Shown here: piece by piece, positions 43,784-52,887 of the stretch
Position numbering within the stretch: the stretch's first letter is position 1
How the letters are laid out: each line of letters begins with the position of its first letter
Translations under genes and position numbers: made by a program
Source: Natrarchaeobaculum sulfurireducens
GTDB taxonomy: Archaea; Halobacteriota; Halobacteria; Halobacteriales; Natrialbaceae
Reading direction: 5' to 3'
DNA length: 64,000 bases
Assembly (NCBI RefSeq): GCF_003430825.1
Contig: NZ_CP024047.1
Coordinates: forward strand, 806,001 to 870,000
The notes under the pieces: generated by a model
What the model saw: only the letters and a program-made list of their open reading frames with translations
What the model was told of the DNA's origin: nothing
Databases searched by the model: none

Positions 43784-44359
43784 ATGAGTAAAATCACGTT
43801 CCGTGCGGACGACGATCTCATCGAGGAACTCGAGTCGCTCGAGGTATCCAAGAGCGAAGCGCTTCGCGAGGCGCTGCGTTCGTACCTCGAGGAGTCGTCT
43901 CGCGACCGGCGGGTCGACGATCGCACGGGGCGTGATGGACAGACCGGCGCAATCGACGACCTGGTGCGGGATCGAGTCGACAAACTGCTCGCTGATCGTC
44001 TGGCGGACCTCGGCGTCGGACAGCCACTGCGCGCACACGCGCCTGACACACAGGACGTCAACGTCACGATCACGCTCGAGGGGGCCGACGCGACCGCGAC
44101 CGACGAGTCGCCACAAGCTGCGCCACAGCCCACTGACGAACAGCCCGCCGCGCCAGCTCGCCGTCAGACAGCCCAGCAGACTCAGTGTGGACAATGCGGT
44201 GAACACGTCGACGATGATCACGTGTACTGTCCGAACTGTGGTGAAAAAGCGACGCGGCGGCTGTTCTGTGAGTGTGGGGACGAACTTCGGTCGGACTGGT
44301 CGTTCTGTCCGGGCTGTGGTCGCCGAACGCCGGCTGCGGACGTACTCGAGTCAGGATAG
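43784..44359 (+). CDS. cdrL: cell-division regulator CdrL (RHH plus double zinc ribbon)
   Basis: 191 residues. The N-terminal ribbon-helix-helix is ITFRADDDLIEELESLEVSKSEALREALRSYL in its key parts (ITFRADDD, KSEALREAL). A Gln/Pro/Ala-rich linker follows, then two zinc ribbons (CGQCGEHV, CPNCGEKA, CECGDEL, CPGCGRRT, about 150-185). In Halobacterium salinarum CdrL lies just before the cdrS-ftsZ2 operon and binds its promoter. The same order is seen here. The start at 43784 gives the RHH domain at residue 1. Confidence 0.85.
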   Translation: MSKITFRADDDLIEELESLEVSKSEALREALRSYLEESSRDRRVDDRTGRDGQTGAIDDLVRDRVDKLLADRLADLGVGQPLRAHAPDTQDVNVTITLEGADATATDESPQAAPQPTDEQPAAPARRQTAQQTQCGQCGEHVDDDHVYCPNCGEKATRRLFCECGDELRSDWSFCPGCGRRTPAADVLESG

Positions 44360-44377
44360 CCCGTATCCTCGACTGGT

Positions 44378-44546
44378 GTAAGACAGAGATTTTCGCGTCT
44401 GACGAAAGTTTTATTATCTAAGACAGTATTCGGTTAACTCGCGTAAGACGGTCGTCTTACAGAACTCGGCTAACGCCGAAATCGGCTGCGAACGAGCGGC
44501 TAACCGTGTAAGACACAATGCGTCTGACAGGGGCGCGCCGTCTTAC
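44378..44546 (+). promoter_or_regulatory. GTAAGAC operator array ahead of cdrS-ftsZ2
   Basis: Six GTAAGAC-type heptamers: 44378-44384; 44418-44424 (CTAAGAC); the palindrome GTAAGACGGTCGTCTTAC at 44443-44460, which holds two; 44508-44514; and 44540-44546 (GTCTTAC, reverse). TTTATTATC at 44409-44417 is a TATA candidate. The array fills the space between cdrL and cdrS, where RHH proteins CdrL or CdrS would bind. Confidence 0.65.
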
Positions 44547-44564
44547 CCAACGGGGAATACAACC

Positions 44565-44744
44565 ATGGAGCGTGTGACACTGCGAATTCCGAAACAGCAG
44601 ATCGAGGAGGTAGAGCAACTCGTCGACTCGGGCGAATTTCCGAACCGGAGCGAGGCGATCCGGTCGGCCGTTCGCGAGATGATCAACGAGCAATACGACG
44701 GACAGACCGAACAGTCCGGCAAACGCAACTGGGCCAAGGTGTAA
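44565..44744 (+). CDS. cdrS: cell-division regulator CdrS (short RHH protein)
   Basis: 59 residues, too short for many gene callers. [20 protein letters not shown] and [17 protein letters not shown] form a complete ribbon-helix-helix domain; a short polar tail ends NWAKV. Its stop is 2 bp before the ftsZ2 ATG, so the two are one operon. In Halobacterium, CdrS regulates ftsZ2 and cell division. Confidence 0.9.
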   Translation: MERVTLRIPKQQIEEVEQLVDSGEFPNRSEAIRSAVREMINEQYDGQTEQSGKRNWAKV

Positions 44745-44746
44745 CG

Positions 44747-45928
44747 ATGCAGGATATCGTACAAGACGCACTCGAGAACGCCGAACAGGAAGCCCGAGAG
44801 ATGGACGCCGACATGGGCGACGACGAGTTCGGCGATCCGCGGATCGTCATCGTCGGCTGTGGTGGTGCGGGCAACAACACGATCAACCGGCTGTACAACA
44901 TCGGCGTCGACGGTGCCGACACCGTGGCGATCAACACGGACAAACAGCACCTGAAGATGATCGAGGCCGACACGAAGATCCTCGTCGGCAAGTCGCTGAC
45001 GAGCGGCCTCGGCGCCGGTGGCGATCCGTCGATGGGCGAACGCGCCACCGAGATGGCCCAGAGCACGGTCAAAGAGGTTCTCGGCGATGCGGACCTCGTG
45101 TTCGTCACTGCAGGCATGGGCGGCGGTACCGGAACCGGTGCTGCCCCCGTCGTCTCGAAGATCGCCAAAGAACAGGGGGCAATCGTCGTCGGGATGGTCT
45201 CGACGCCGTTTAACGTCGAGCGCGCCCGAACCGTCAAGGCCGAGGAAGGTCTCGAGAAACTGCGCGAACAGGCCGACTCGATCATCGTCCTCGACAACAA
45301 CCGGCTGCTCGATTACGTCCCGAACCTCCCGATCGGCAAGGCGTTCTCGGTGATGGACCAGATCATCGCCGAAACCGTCAAAGGCATTTCGGAGACGATC
45401 ACCCAGCCCTCGCTGATCAACCTGGACTACGCGGACATGTCCACGATCATGAACCAGGGTGGCGTCGCCGTGATGCTCGTCGGCGAGACTCAGGACAAGA
45501 ACAAGACCGACGAGGTGGTCAAAGACGCGATGAACCACCCACTGCTGGACGTCGACTACCGCGGCGCGAGCGGCGGACTCGTCCACATCACTGGCGGCCC
45601 CGACCTCACGCTGAAAGAGGCAGAGGGCATCGCCGACAACATCACCGAGCGCCTCGAGGCGTCGGCAAACGTCATCTGGGGTGCCCGGATCCAGGAGAAC
45701 TACAAGGGCAAGGTCCGCGTCATGGCGATCATGACCGGCGTCCAGAGCGCCCAGGTCCTCGGGCCGACCACCCAGAAGCAGGCCGACCGATCCCGTGCGA
45801 GCATCGAAGGCTTCGACGACGGCGACTTCGACGCGAGCAACAACGTCAAAGGCCCGAACTTCGGTGCCCAGAGCGACGGCGGCCGAAACGAACTCGAGAA
45901 ACAGAACGGCGTCGACGTCATCCGCTAA
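44747..45928 (+). CDS. ftsZ2: cell division protein FtsZ2
   Basis: 393 residues, tubulin/FtsZ GTPase. The G-loop is [14 protein letters not shown] at the N-terminus, the tubulin signature is [15 protein letters not shown] (about 125-139), and the T7 loop is [16 protein letters not shown]. The N-terminal extension [22 protein letters not shown] and coupling to cdrS identify FtsZ2 rather than FtsZ1. FtsZ2 assembles at mid-cell and is needed for constriction. Confidence 0.94.
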   Translation: MQDIVQDALENAEQEAREMDADMGDDEFGDPRIVIVGCGGAGNNTINRLYNIGVDGADTVAINTDKQHLKMIEADTKILVGKSLTSGLGAGGDPSMGERATEMAQSTVKEVLGDADLVFVTAGMGGGTGTGAAPVVSKIAKEQGAIVVGMVSTPFNVERARTVKAEEGLEKLREQADSIIVLDNNRLLDYVPNLPIGKAFSVMDQIIAETVKGISETITQPSLINLDYADMSTIMNQGGVAVMLVGETQDKNKTDEVVKDAMNHPLLDVDYRGASGGLVHITGGPDLTLKEAEGIADNITERLEASANVIWGARIQENYKGKVRVMAIMTGVQSAQVLGPTTQKQADRSRASIEGFDDGDFDASNNVKGPNFGAQSDGGRNELEKQNGVDVIR

Positions 45929-46039
45929 TCCGGGCGGAGTCAGTCGATACTCAAGCTCCTGCTTCTCTCGCTTTTCACGCACTCGAGTCCAGCGTAAGAC
46001 TCGAGCGACTGGCCATCATCGCTTACCGACAACTCAGCT

Positions 46040-46733
46040 ATGGACGCGATCGTCTTCGCTGCGGGCCGAGGCTCTCGATTACGGCCGTTTACGGACGGAA
46101 AGCCAAAGCCACTGCTCGAGGTCGGCGGCAAGCCGTTGCTCGCTCGCTGTCTCGACGCACTCGTGGCCGTCGACGTCGACCAAATCGTCCTCGTCGTCGG
46201 CTATCGGGCCGACCAGATCGTCGAGACCGTCGGCGATTCCTACGAGGATGTCCCGATCGTTTACGCTCACCAGCACGACCGGAAGGGACTTGCACACGCC
46301 GTCTGTCGGGCCGCCGAAGACGGCTACAGTATCTCGCTCTCGTCGCGTTCGTCCGACGCCGAGCGCACGCTGCCGTCGGCTGCACCCACCGACGTGCTGA
46401 CCGTCAACGGCGACAACGTCTTCGATGACTGTGCGCTCTCGAGGCTCGCGACCGATACGCCGATCCGGACATCGACGGGACGGTCGTCCTCGACCGAGTC
46501 TCGAGAAACGAGGCGACGGCGACGGCCCGCTGTGAGCTGACCGACGACGGGATCGTTCGATCGATCACCGCCTCGGTAGACACAACGAGGGCCAAACCGG
46601 GCTACATCGCTGGCGGGGTCCAGATACACGATTTCGCCGCGTTGATCGAGGCCTGTCTGACGGTCGATCGCGCCGACAGCGGCGAGTACGAACTTACCGA
46701 CGCGCTCGAGTCCCTGGACGCCCAAAACAACCA
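46040..46733 (+). pseudogene. frameshifted, 3'-truncated sugar nucleotidyltransferase
   Basis: It begins as an intact AglF-like enzyme (AIVFAAGRGSRLRPFTDGKPKPLL, VNGDNVFDDCALSRLAT). Near 46447-46460 the protein changes frame: the good sequence continues in another frame as RYADPDIDGTVVLDRV, CELTDDGIVRSITASV, AKPGYIAGGVQIHDFA and SGEYELTDALESLDA. Similarity stops at about 46733, about 40 residues short of the family C-terminus, next to the TumE-like gene. A one-base indel plus truncation best explains it. Confidence 0.8.
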
Positions 46734-46748
46734 TCCCCCTTCACGAGA

Positions 46749-47198
46749 TCACTGTATCGACCACAGAGTCTCGATACGTTGCTCTATTGCCGTGAGGACG
46801 GTGGAGTATACTTCGAGTGGATGGAGTGACGGAAGTTCGAGGTCAGTAATTTCGGTGGCAGACGGTGGCTTATGAAAGTGCAACCGGGTGTTGTGCGTGT
46901 TCGGGTGCCGGTCCCAGCGACACTCCCAGCGTTCCCCGTCCTCGTGTTCTTCGACGTAGTGAACTGAGAAATCGCCAGTCGTAAACCACCGAATGTCGAG
47001 ACGGGCTACAGTCACTGAGTCCGGGTATCGTCCAGCGTCGAGCAGACCACAAAGCAGTCGAGGTTCGTAGGAATCCGGGTCAAACGCAGTCTCGGCCACG
47101 AGTGAATCCGACGAAAGGTGTCGCTCCAGTAGGCGCAGTGTCTGTCGATCCGGTGGACCCGTCGAGTGTGGCGTCGAATCATCCGGTGGCTGGCTCAT
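46749..47198 (-). CDS. TumE-like (DUF6516) toxin candidate
   Basis: 149 residues. The core VARLDIRWFTTGDFSVHYVEEH ... WECRWDRHPNTHNTRLHFHKPP is of the DUF6516/TumE kind (label from memory): a strand pair followed by a His-containing RWDRHPN-HNT-HFH motif. It is directly preceded by a wHTH gene whose stop touches its start (47199/47198). This is a toxin-antitoxin-like arrangement. The first 40 residues are low complexity. Confidence 0.6.
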   Translation of the reverse strand: MSQPPDDSTPHSTGPPDRQTLRLLERHLSSDSLVAETAFDPDSYEPRLLCGLLDAGRYPDSVTVARLDIRWFTTGDFSVHYVEEHEDGERWECRWDRHPNTHNTRLHFHKPPSATEITDLELPSLHPLEVYSTVLTAIEQRIETLWSIQ

Positions 47199-47726
47199 TT
47201 ATGCCGGAATCAGACGCCCGTCGTTCTGGGAGAGCTGGCGAGCAAGTTCGTACAGCCTGATATTCCGAATCACACCCTGCCACTCGCTGACTGCGGTCAT
47301 CCGCTCGTGAATAGTGTCGTGACTATCGTGATCAAATACGTTGACCGCCGTTGGGTCCCCCGTTTCGAACCGGGCTTCGTATTCCGTTCGCTGGGCTTCA
47401 AGCGCCTCCACACGGTCGATGATCTCGTCGACAGAGAGTTCGGTTGCGATTCGACTGGCATCCTGCCATTCGAGATACCCCTCATTTCGTTCGTATGTTG
47501 CCGGGCGACTGTCTCTATCGGCGCGAACGATACCCATCTCCGCCAAGCGGTCGAGATGCTTTTTCGCCGCGTTTGGAGAGCAGTCCGCAAGCGCTGCGAT
47601 CTCGGTGTACGCAGTCGGAGACGTAATCCCGAGGACGACGTCGTAGACACGGCCGAACGTGTCTGTTCCGGTCTGCCACCGTCGCTGGGTATCGTCGGAC
47701 TCAGGGGTGGGATCGAACTCGGTCAT
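47199..47726 (-). CDS. winged-helix regulator (DUF7342-like), antitoxin-type partner
   Basis: 175 residues. The wHTH is TSPTAYTEIAALADCSPNAAKKHLDRL followed by MGIVRADRDSRPATYERNEGYLEW, and the C-terminal part is a helical dimerisation region (VDEIIDRVEALEAQRTEYEARF; TAVSEWQGVIRNIRLYELARQL). It looks like the haloarchaeal DUF7342 family (label from memory). It immediately precedes the TumE-like gene and probably represses the pair. Confidence 0.75.
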   Translation of the reverse strand: MTEFDPTPESDDTQRRWQTGTDTFGRVYDVVLGITSPTAYTEIAALADCSPNAAKKHLDRLAEMGIVRADRDSRPATYERNEGYLEWQDASRIATELSVDEIIDRVEALEAQRTEYEARFETGDPTAVNVFDHDSHDTIHERMTAVSEWQGVIRNIRLYELARQLSQNDGRLIPA

Positions 47727-47936
47727 ATCTAGCTAGAGGTGGCTCTCCTCAATATATGTTTGGAACATTCATATATGTGTGGGCGTGCTGGGTTCGGGTC
47801 CCTGGAAAGGCACATTCAGCGTCGAGCCCCGAGGTACCTCTGCCTTGACCGCTTATGAACTTCAGCGAGCGTTCGTCGGATTCCTGGAACTATCCACGAA
47901 GGGGTAAGACATGTCGTACACACTCCACACCGGTTC

Positions 47937-48896
47937 TCAGGCGAGTGACTCGAGCAGCGAACACTTCCGACAGATCTCTCGAGTCGTCGTCGAGCCACAC
48001 TCAGCACAGTCACGGAGGTCGGCCCCGTCCTCGCCACTGTACTCGTCGGCGACGATTCCGCCGAGTTCCTCGTAGCCAGCGAGAATCGAGTGTCGCGTGC
48101 CGGGGTGGTTCTCCTCGAGTGTGTAGAGCAACTGCTGGATCTCGCCGCGGTAGGCCTCACTCGAGTGGGGACACTCGGTGATGTGGGCGGGGAGGTCCTC
48201 GAGGTGGGCGTAGAGGGCGACCTCTTTCTCGGGGACGTCCCGGAGGGGTTTCGCCCGCGGGACGAACTCGTCCTGGGCTTTCCGTTCGGACAGCGGGCCG
48301 AGGCTCGCGTCGAAGTGTTTGCCGATCTGGGCGACGTCACCCTCGAGGAAATTCATCAGCGCACTCTGAGCCTCGTCGTCTAGGTTGTGGCCGGTCAGCA
48401 GGATGTCCGCCTCGAGTTCGTCTGCGTACCGGGAAAGGACGTCCCGTCGAAAGACACCACAGTAGGCACACGCAGCCATGTTCTCGGGATCGTCCTCGAC
48501 GACGTCGTCCATGCGGATGCCGAACTCCTCCTCGTAGCTGACGACCTCGTGGCGGATGTCGAGGTCCGAGGCGAGTTCGACGCAGGCCTCGAGGCTCGCA
48601 TCGCGATAGCCCTCGATGCCCTCGTGGATCGTCAGCCCGACGAGTTCGATACGGGGATCCTCCGCGAACGTGTCGTGGAGGATCTTGGTGAGGACGACGC
48701 TGTCTTTCCCGCCGGAGAGGCCGATCACCCACGTCTGGGGGTTCTCGGGCGTTGCCTCCCGGGGAACGAGATCGTCACGTCTGACGCGTCGGCGCACGCG
48801 CTTTTCGACCGACTCGAGAAAGTGCGACTCACAGAGGTGGGCCCCCGAGTAGGCGGCGTGCATGACCGCCTCGTCGTCACAGCGGGTACACTCCAT
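47937..48896 (-). CDS. ncsA: tRNA 2-thiolation protein NcsA (Ncs6/TtuA family)
   Basis: 319 residues. N-terminal zinc knuckle CTRCDDEAVMHAAYSGAHLC, the ATP-pyrophosphatase loop WVIGLSGGKDSVVL (about 57-70), ACAYCGVFRRD with the catalytic Cys pair, LLTGHNLDDEAQS, and a C-terminal CxxC zinc site (CAECGSTTTREICRKC). It thiolates wobble uridine 34 of Lys, Glu and Gln tRNAs with a SAMP sulfur donor in haloarchaea. The start at 48896 begins right before the zinc knuckle. Confidence 0.9.
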   Translation of the reverse strand: MECTRCDDEAVMHAAYSGAHLCESHFLESVEKRVRRRVRRDDLVPREATPENPQTWVIGLSGGKDSVVLTKILHDTFAEDPRIELVGLTIHEGIEGYRDASLEACVELASDLDIRHEVVSYEEEFGIRMDDVVEDDPENMAACAYCGVFRRDVLSRYADELEADILLTGHNLDDEAQSALMNFLEGDVAQIGKHFDASLGPLSERKAQDEFVPRAKPLRDVPEKEVALYAHLEDLPAHITECPHSSEAYRGEIQQLLYTLEENHPGTRHSILAGYEELGGIVADEYSGEDGADLRDCAECGSTTTREICRKCSLLESLA

Positions 48897-48998
48897 CAGC
48901 GAGTCGTTGTGGACCGGCACGCATCACGGTTTCGTCTGGACAACGGGACGGCAAACGTCGGATACTCCTCCTCGCGGTCACAAAAGCTCGGATGACGC

Positions 48999-49718
48999 TC
49001 AAACGGGTACTCGAGCGCCCTCTTCGACGACCGTCGCGCCGTCGGAGAGCGACTCGAGCAAGAGATCGAGGTAGCGCTCGCGGGTGGGTGAGGAGAACAG
49101 TTCGTGGCCGCCGTCGTAGAGGACGACGTGTTCGGCGGGAACGCGCTCGCCGATCGCGTGGTGGTCGATCAGCGGATCGCGAAGCGAACAGAAGACGACC
49201 GCGTCGTGGTCGATCGTCAGCAGTTCTCGCTGGGCGTGGCGAGTTTCGCGAACGAACGCGGGCGAGACCCACCGCGGAAGGGTCGCAAGCTGGTGGTCGG
49301 TCGCCAGCCGACCGAGGACCTGCTCGTCCCAGGTGCCGACGGGAAGAAACGGGAAACTCGAGGGGACCTTCGCGGCGACCTCGAGGGCTGCGTCCGGGTA
49401 GTGGTCGCCATACCCCCACCACGGGCTGAGGTAGACGTGGTTGTCCGCGCCGTCTAACGCCTGGCCGATAAGCGCGCCGGCGCTGTGGCCAAGCAACTGA
49501 TACTCCTCGAGATCGACGACGTACTCGGCGATCGGCTCGAGCCAGTCGGTTTTGAAGTCCTCGATGTTCGTGGGCAGTTCGAAGGCGTGGACCCGGTAGT
49601 CGGCGTCGGTCAGCTTCCCGATCAGCCAGCTGACGTTCTCGTGGGTCCAGCGGTTGCCCCAGCCCATGACGAAGACGAGTTCCTCGCTGCCGTCCTCGTT
49701 GAAGACTCTGTGTCTCAT
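48999..49718 (-). CDS. alpha/beta hydrolase
   Basis: 239 residues. It has the nucleophile elbow GHSAGALIG (about 79-87), an oxyanion-type motif FVMGWGNRWTHEN near the N-terminus, and the C-terminal catalytic His in YDGGHELFSS; the acidic residue is likely in CSLRDPLID. The substrate is unknown. The start at 49718 follows homologous alpha/beta hydrolase N-termini; the upstream 16 residues are Arg/Ser-rich. Confidence 0.82.
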   Translation of the reverse strand: MRHRVFNEDGSEELVFVMGWGNRWTHENVSWLIGKLTDADYRVHAFELPTNIEDFKTDWLEPIAEYVVDLEEYQLLGHSAGALIGQALDGADNHVYLSPWWGYGDHYPDAALEVAAKVPSSFPFLPVGTWDEQVLGRLATDHQLATLPRWVSPAFVRETRHAQRELLTIDHDAVVFCSLRDPLIDHHAIGERVPAEHVVLYDGGHELFSSPTRERYLDLLLESLSDGATVVEEGARVPV

Positions 49719-49867
49719 GTGGATACCTTCACCGTCGTCCGACAAAAACCTGCGCGCTTGACACAACGCGAGACGGGCGACAGCCCGGGCGTCGGCTCTG
49801 GAGCAAACTGCCGGCCACGCACCTGACGTTTGCCAATAGATTTCACTGTGTCCGCTCGAGAGAGGAC

Positions 49868-50341
49868 ATGCTCGATGCGTTGCGATCTCGACTCTATCGG
49901 CTCGGCTTCAACCTGTTTCCGGCGTACCGGCGGACGGGCGGTCGTGTCACGTATATCGCGTCCGACTGGAGCGAAGTGCGCGTAAAGCTCCCTCACTCGT
50001 GGCTGACGCGCAACTACGTGGGGACGACCTTCGGCGGCAGCATGTACGCAGCGCTCGACCCCTTCCATATGATGATGATGCTGAAACGGCTGGGAAACGA
50101 CTACGTCGTCTGGGACAAGGAAGCCGAGATTCGATTCAAAAAGCCCGGTCGCGAGACGCTCTACGCCCGATTCACGATGTCCGACGCGGAAATAGCGGCG
50201 GTCAAAGCCGACCTCGAGGCGACGGATACCGACGCGGTCGACCGTCACTACACCGTCGACCTGATCGACGCCGACGGGACGGTTCACGCGACCGTCCGCA
50301 AGACCGTCTACGTGACGACCGATACGGCGAAAGCACCCTGA
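49868..50341 (+). CDS. DUF4442 hotdog-fold protein (thioesterase-like)
   Basis: 157 residues. The hotdog segments RVKLPHSWLTRNYVGTTFGGSMYAALDPFHMMMMLKRLG in its key parts (TRNYVGTTFGGSMYAA, PFHMMMMLKRLG) match DUF4442, a thioesterase-related family. It may hydrolyse acyl-CoA or simply bind acyl groups. It is the first of two genes on the plus strand (next at 50394), convergent with none. Confidence 0.85.
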   Translation: MLDALRSRLYRLGFNLFPAYRRTGGRVTYIASDWSEVRVKLPHSWLTRNYVGTTFGGSMYAALDPFHMMMMLKRLGNDYVVWDKEAEIRFKKPGRETLYARFTMSDAEIAAVKADLEATDTDAVDRHYTVDLIDADGTVHATVRKTVYVTTDTAKAP

Positions 50342-50393
50342 GAGTCGGCTCGGCGAGAAACCGTTTTGAGCGTCGGACCCCGATACGCCGACG

Positions 50394-51077
50394 ATGAGTG
50401 ATTTCAGTCGTCGAGACGCGGTCGACCGCCTCGAGAAACTCGTCGACACCGTCGAGGACGAACGGATGCCGGTTCCCGTCCGCGAAATCTGGGCGTTCGG
50501 CGACATCGCCCTCGGCGTCGACCCCGTCGATCGACTCGACGTCTACCTCACGAAAGACATTCTGATGCGCGACGACAGCAGTAGGACCACAGGCTCGAGC
50601 GACGAAACAGATCCAGCCGAGCGATTCCGGGACTCCCACGGGATCGAGGGCGTCGGCAAGTCGGTTCGTGCAGACTGGGCCCTCGAGTATCCGGACTACC
50701 TACGGGCGAACGCGAACGGACACGCTGCGCCTGAAAAATGCCTCGCCGCCCACTTGCTCGAGGTCGACGAACCGATCCACCTCGAAGTGTGTAACGCCTC
50801 CTTCGAGGACAACGTCGGCCAGCGCCTCCGTGGGGCGAAGCTCCGCGAGGATTACACCCAGTTACTCGACCCTCGAGGGGTCTGTCTCTGGGTCGACGGG
50901 ACCCGCAGTGAGGACGCGTTCCGGAAACTCCGCGAGAGCGAACTCGCCCTCCCGACGCTCTCGGCGGCCCTCGAGATGCTCGGCTTAGACGACGAAGAGG
51001 CGACGACTGCCGCACAGGAACTCCACGCCTGGCGCGAGGATCAAGACGGAGTGACGATCCGCGGCGACGTCGTCTAA
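50394..51077 (+). CDS. haloarchaeal conserved protein (DUF7095-like)
   Basis: 227 residues, acidic, soluble. RDAVDRLEKLVDTVEDERMPVPVREIWAFGDIALG and DPVDRLDVYLTKDILM near the N-terminus look like a nucleotidyltransferase-style GDxALG...D strand pair. The remainder includes LEVCNASFEDNVGQRLRG and a helical C-terminus. I recall a haloarchaeal DUF7095 with this N-terminus. No biochemical role is known; it lies 52 bp after the DUF4442 gene and may be co-transcribed. Confidence 0.7.
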   Translation: MSDFSRRDAVDRLEKLVDTVEDERMPVPVREIWAFGDIALGVDPVDRLDVYLTKDILMRDDSSRTTGSSDETDPAERFRDSHGIEGVGKSVRADWALEYPDYLRANANGHAAPEKCLAAHLLEVDEPIHLEVCNASFEDNVGQRLRGAKLREDYTQLLDPRGVCLWVDGTRSEDAFRKLRESELALPTLSAALEMLGLDDEEATTAAQELHAWREDQDGVTIRGDVV

Positions 51078-51259
51078 TCGACCTCCGGACAGACGTCCAC
51101 AGCCGCGAGTGTGGATCTTCCGAACCTTCCCTCAGATCCCGTCCTCGAGCGGTTAACCGGTCATCGGAATAAGGTCCATCCGGACGCCGACACGTCGTAA
51201 GACGCGCAGAGCCCTGCTGAGTATCAAGAGTTTTGCTCCTCCCGTTGGTTTCCCGTCGT

Positions 51260-51454
51260 ATGGGACCGTCTCTCCGCGAGCGACTCCAGTCACCTCGGGT
51301 AGCGTTGCTCGCGAACGTCGCACTCGTGATGGCCGGATCGACGCTCGCGCTGGCGTCGTTCATCGATCTGATCACCGGCGTGGTCATCGTCGTGATCGGC
51401 CTCGTCGGCATGTTCGTGTCGTTGCTCGGCTACCGTGACGACGGTGACGACTGA
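51260..51454 (+). CDS. 64-residue two-helix membrane protein
   Basis: Basic N-terminus (MGPSLRERLQSPR) followed by two hydrophobic helices (VALLANVALVMAGSTLALASF, ITGVVIVVIGLVGMFVSLLG) and an acidic tail YRDDGDD. The start at 51260 follows the first clear ATG; the upstream frame is short. Function unknown. Confidence 0.6.
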   Translation: MGPSLRERLQSPRVALLANVALVMAGSTLALASFIDLITGVVIVVIGLVGMFVSLLGYRDDGDD

Positions 51455-51484
51455 CCCGAAACCCCGTTTTGCGGCCGGTTCCGA

Positions 51485-52282
51485 TCAGGGTACCCGTCCG
51501 ACGGTGACGAAAAACGGGACGGCTTCCGCTCGTTCGTACGCGCGTGCTTCCATCTGGTCGACGACGTCCCGGCCCATCTCGCGCCAGGCGCGCCGGAGAG
51601 CGTCGTACTCGGCCTCGGTCATCGACCCGGTGAGCATCGTTTCCTGGTCGTCGGCGAGCCCGGAACCGGTTGCCTTCCGAGCGGCTGCAGCGAGGGCCGC
51701 TTCTGAATACGGTGGTTCGACCGTCCGAACGTGGTCGTATCGCCGTGTTTCGAGCACCTCGAGCCCTGCCGTCTCGAACGCCTCGCGGGCATCCGCTCCC
51801 AGCGCCACGTCGGTATCGACGCCGTCGATGTACGCCCGCCGGGCGCGGCGTTCGAGTCCGGCTTCGGCGTCGACGCTCGAGTGGACTTCGACGGCGGCGT
51901 TGTCCGGTTCGACGGCGGCAACGAGGTCGCTCGAGACGCGGGCGAACTCCGAAAGCGCGCCAGCGGGGTCGGGGAGATTGATCAACAGCGCCTGACAGAC
52001 CACGAGGTCGAACGCGTTGTCGGTAAACGGCAGGCGGCCAGCGTCGCCTGCGACGGTCGGGACGTGGCCGTTCGCAGCCGCGAGCAACGCGGGGTCGGCG
52101 TCACAGCCAATCACTTCGCCCGGACACTCGGCGGCGAGGACCCGACTCAACTCGCCGGTGCCACAGCCGACGTCGAGCACGCGCTCGCGTGACTCGAGTG
52201 CCAGCGGCTCGAGGGCGTCCCGAGAATCCTCCCACATGCCCTGGCGGGTGCGCTCGAGGTAGGCTTCGGAGAACTTCCGCAC
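51485..52282 (-). CDS. class I SAM-dependent methyltransferase
   Basis: 265 residues. Motif I VLDVGCGTGELSRVLA, motif II GCDADPALL, AGDAGRLPFTDNAFDLVVCQ and LLINLPDPAGAL are typical of small-molecule methyltransferases of the UbiE type. The C-terminal half is helical and variable. The substrate cannot be predicted. It is convergent with the membrane protein gene at 51260. Confidence 0.9.
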   Translation of the reverse strand: MRKFSEAYLERTRQGMWEDSRDALEPLALESRERVLDVGCGTGELSRVLAAECPGEVIGCDADPALLAAANGHVPTVAGDAGRLPFTDNAFDLVVCQALLINLPDPAGALSEFARVSSDLVAAVEPDNAAVEVHSSVDAEAGLERRARRAYIDGVDTDVALGADAREAFETAGLEVLETRRYDHVRTVEPPYSEAALAAAARKATGSGLADDQETMLTGSMTEAEYDALRRAWREMGRDVVDQMEARAYERAEAVPFFVTVGRVP

Positions 52283-52360
52283 GCGAGGGCGTTCGGTCGT
52301 CTCGAGTAAAAACGGGTCGATTCGGTTCGACGGTTCTACCGGCGAGCAGTCCCAGTCTCG

Positions 52361-52729
52361 TTACCCGAGCAGATCGCGACCGGCGGCAGCGACCAGTACG
52401 AGTCCGATGAGGATCATCGAGCCCTGCGCGACGGCGGCGACGGTCGAGTCGACGGCCCCGCCGGTCAGGAGCGCGATCACGTCGGGGATTCCCCGAGCAG
52501 ATCCGAGGACGCCGAGCAGGGAGAGGACACCGATCCCGAGGGTTGCGAGTTTTCGTCGTTCGGTCCGACGGGCCGCCACGCCGAGTGCAGCGATGACGAC
52601 GCCGAAGACGGCCGGTACGAGCGCTGTCAGGCTTGCAAAGCTCGAGAGTACGTAGGCCCCGATTCCGATGGCGACGAGGACTATTCCGAGAACGATACCG
52701 AGTACGGGGGTCGATCGAGCGGACGTCAC
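52361..52729 (-). CDS. small integral membrane protein
   Basis: 122 residues, four hydrophobic segments (VLGIVLGIVLVAIGIGAYVL, LTALVPAVFGVVIAALGVA, IGVLSLLGVLGS, GSMILIGLVLVAAAG) with an Arg-rich cytoplasmic loop ARRTERRKL. No family is recognised. It is divergent from the PQQ-like lipoprotein gene at 52888. Confidence 0.7.
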   Translation of the reverse strand: MTSARSTPVLGIVLGIVLVAIGIGAYVLSSFASLTALVPAVFGVVIAALGVAARRTERRKLATLGIGVLSLLGVLGSARGIPDVIALLTGGAVDSTVAAVAQGSMILIGLVLVAAAGRDLLG

Positions 52730-52887
52730 TGTCGAGATACTCTCAGTCCGGCCACGTAGGGCTTCCGTTCGACCGTGATCGTTCGAGGCTCGAGGGGATA
52801 AGCGAAGCCGCAGCCGTCCTCAGTGTGCGCCTCGAGCGAACTACATCTGACACAAAATTTATCCACTCCGGTCAGAAAAGTAATACG

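Noticed and set aside
44543-45982. 479-codon open frame on the minus strand opposite cdrS-ftsZ2
   Set aside because: It is the antisense of a strongly conserved gene in GC-rich DNA. Its translation lacks motifs, while ftsZ2 is unmistakable.
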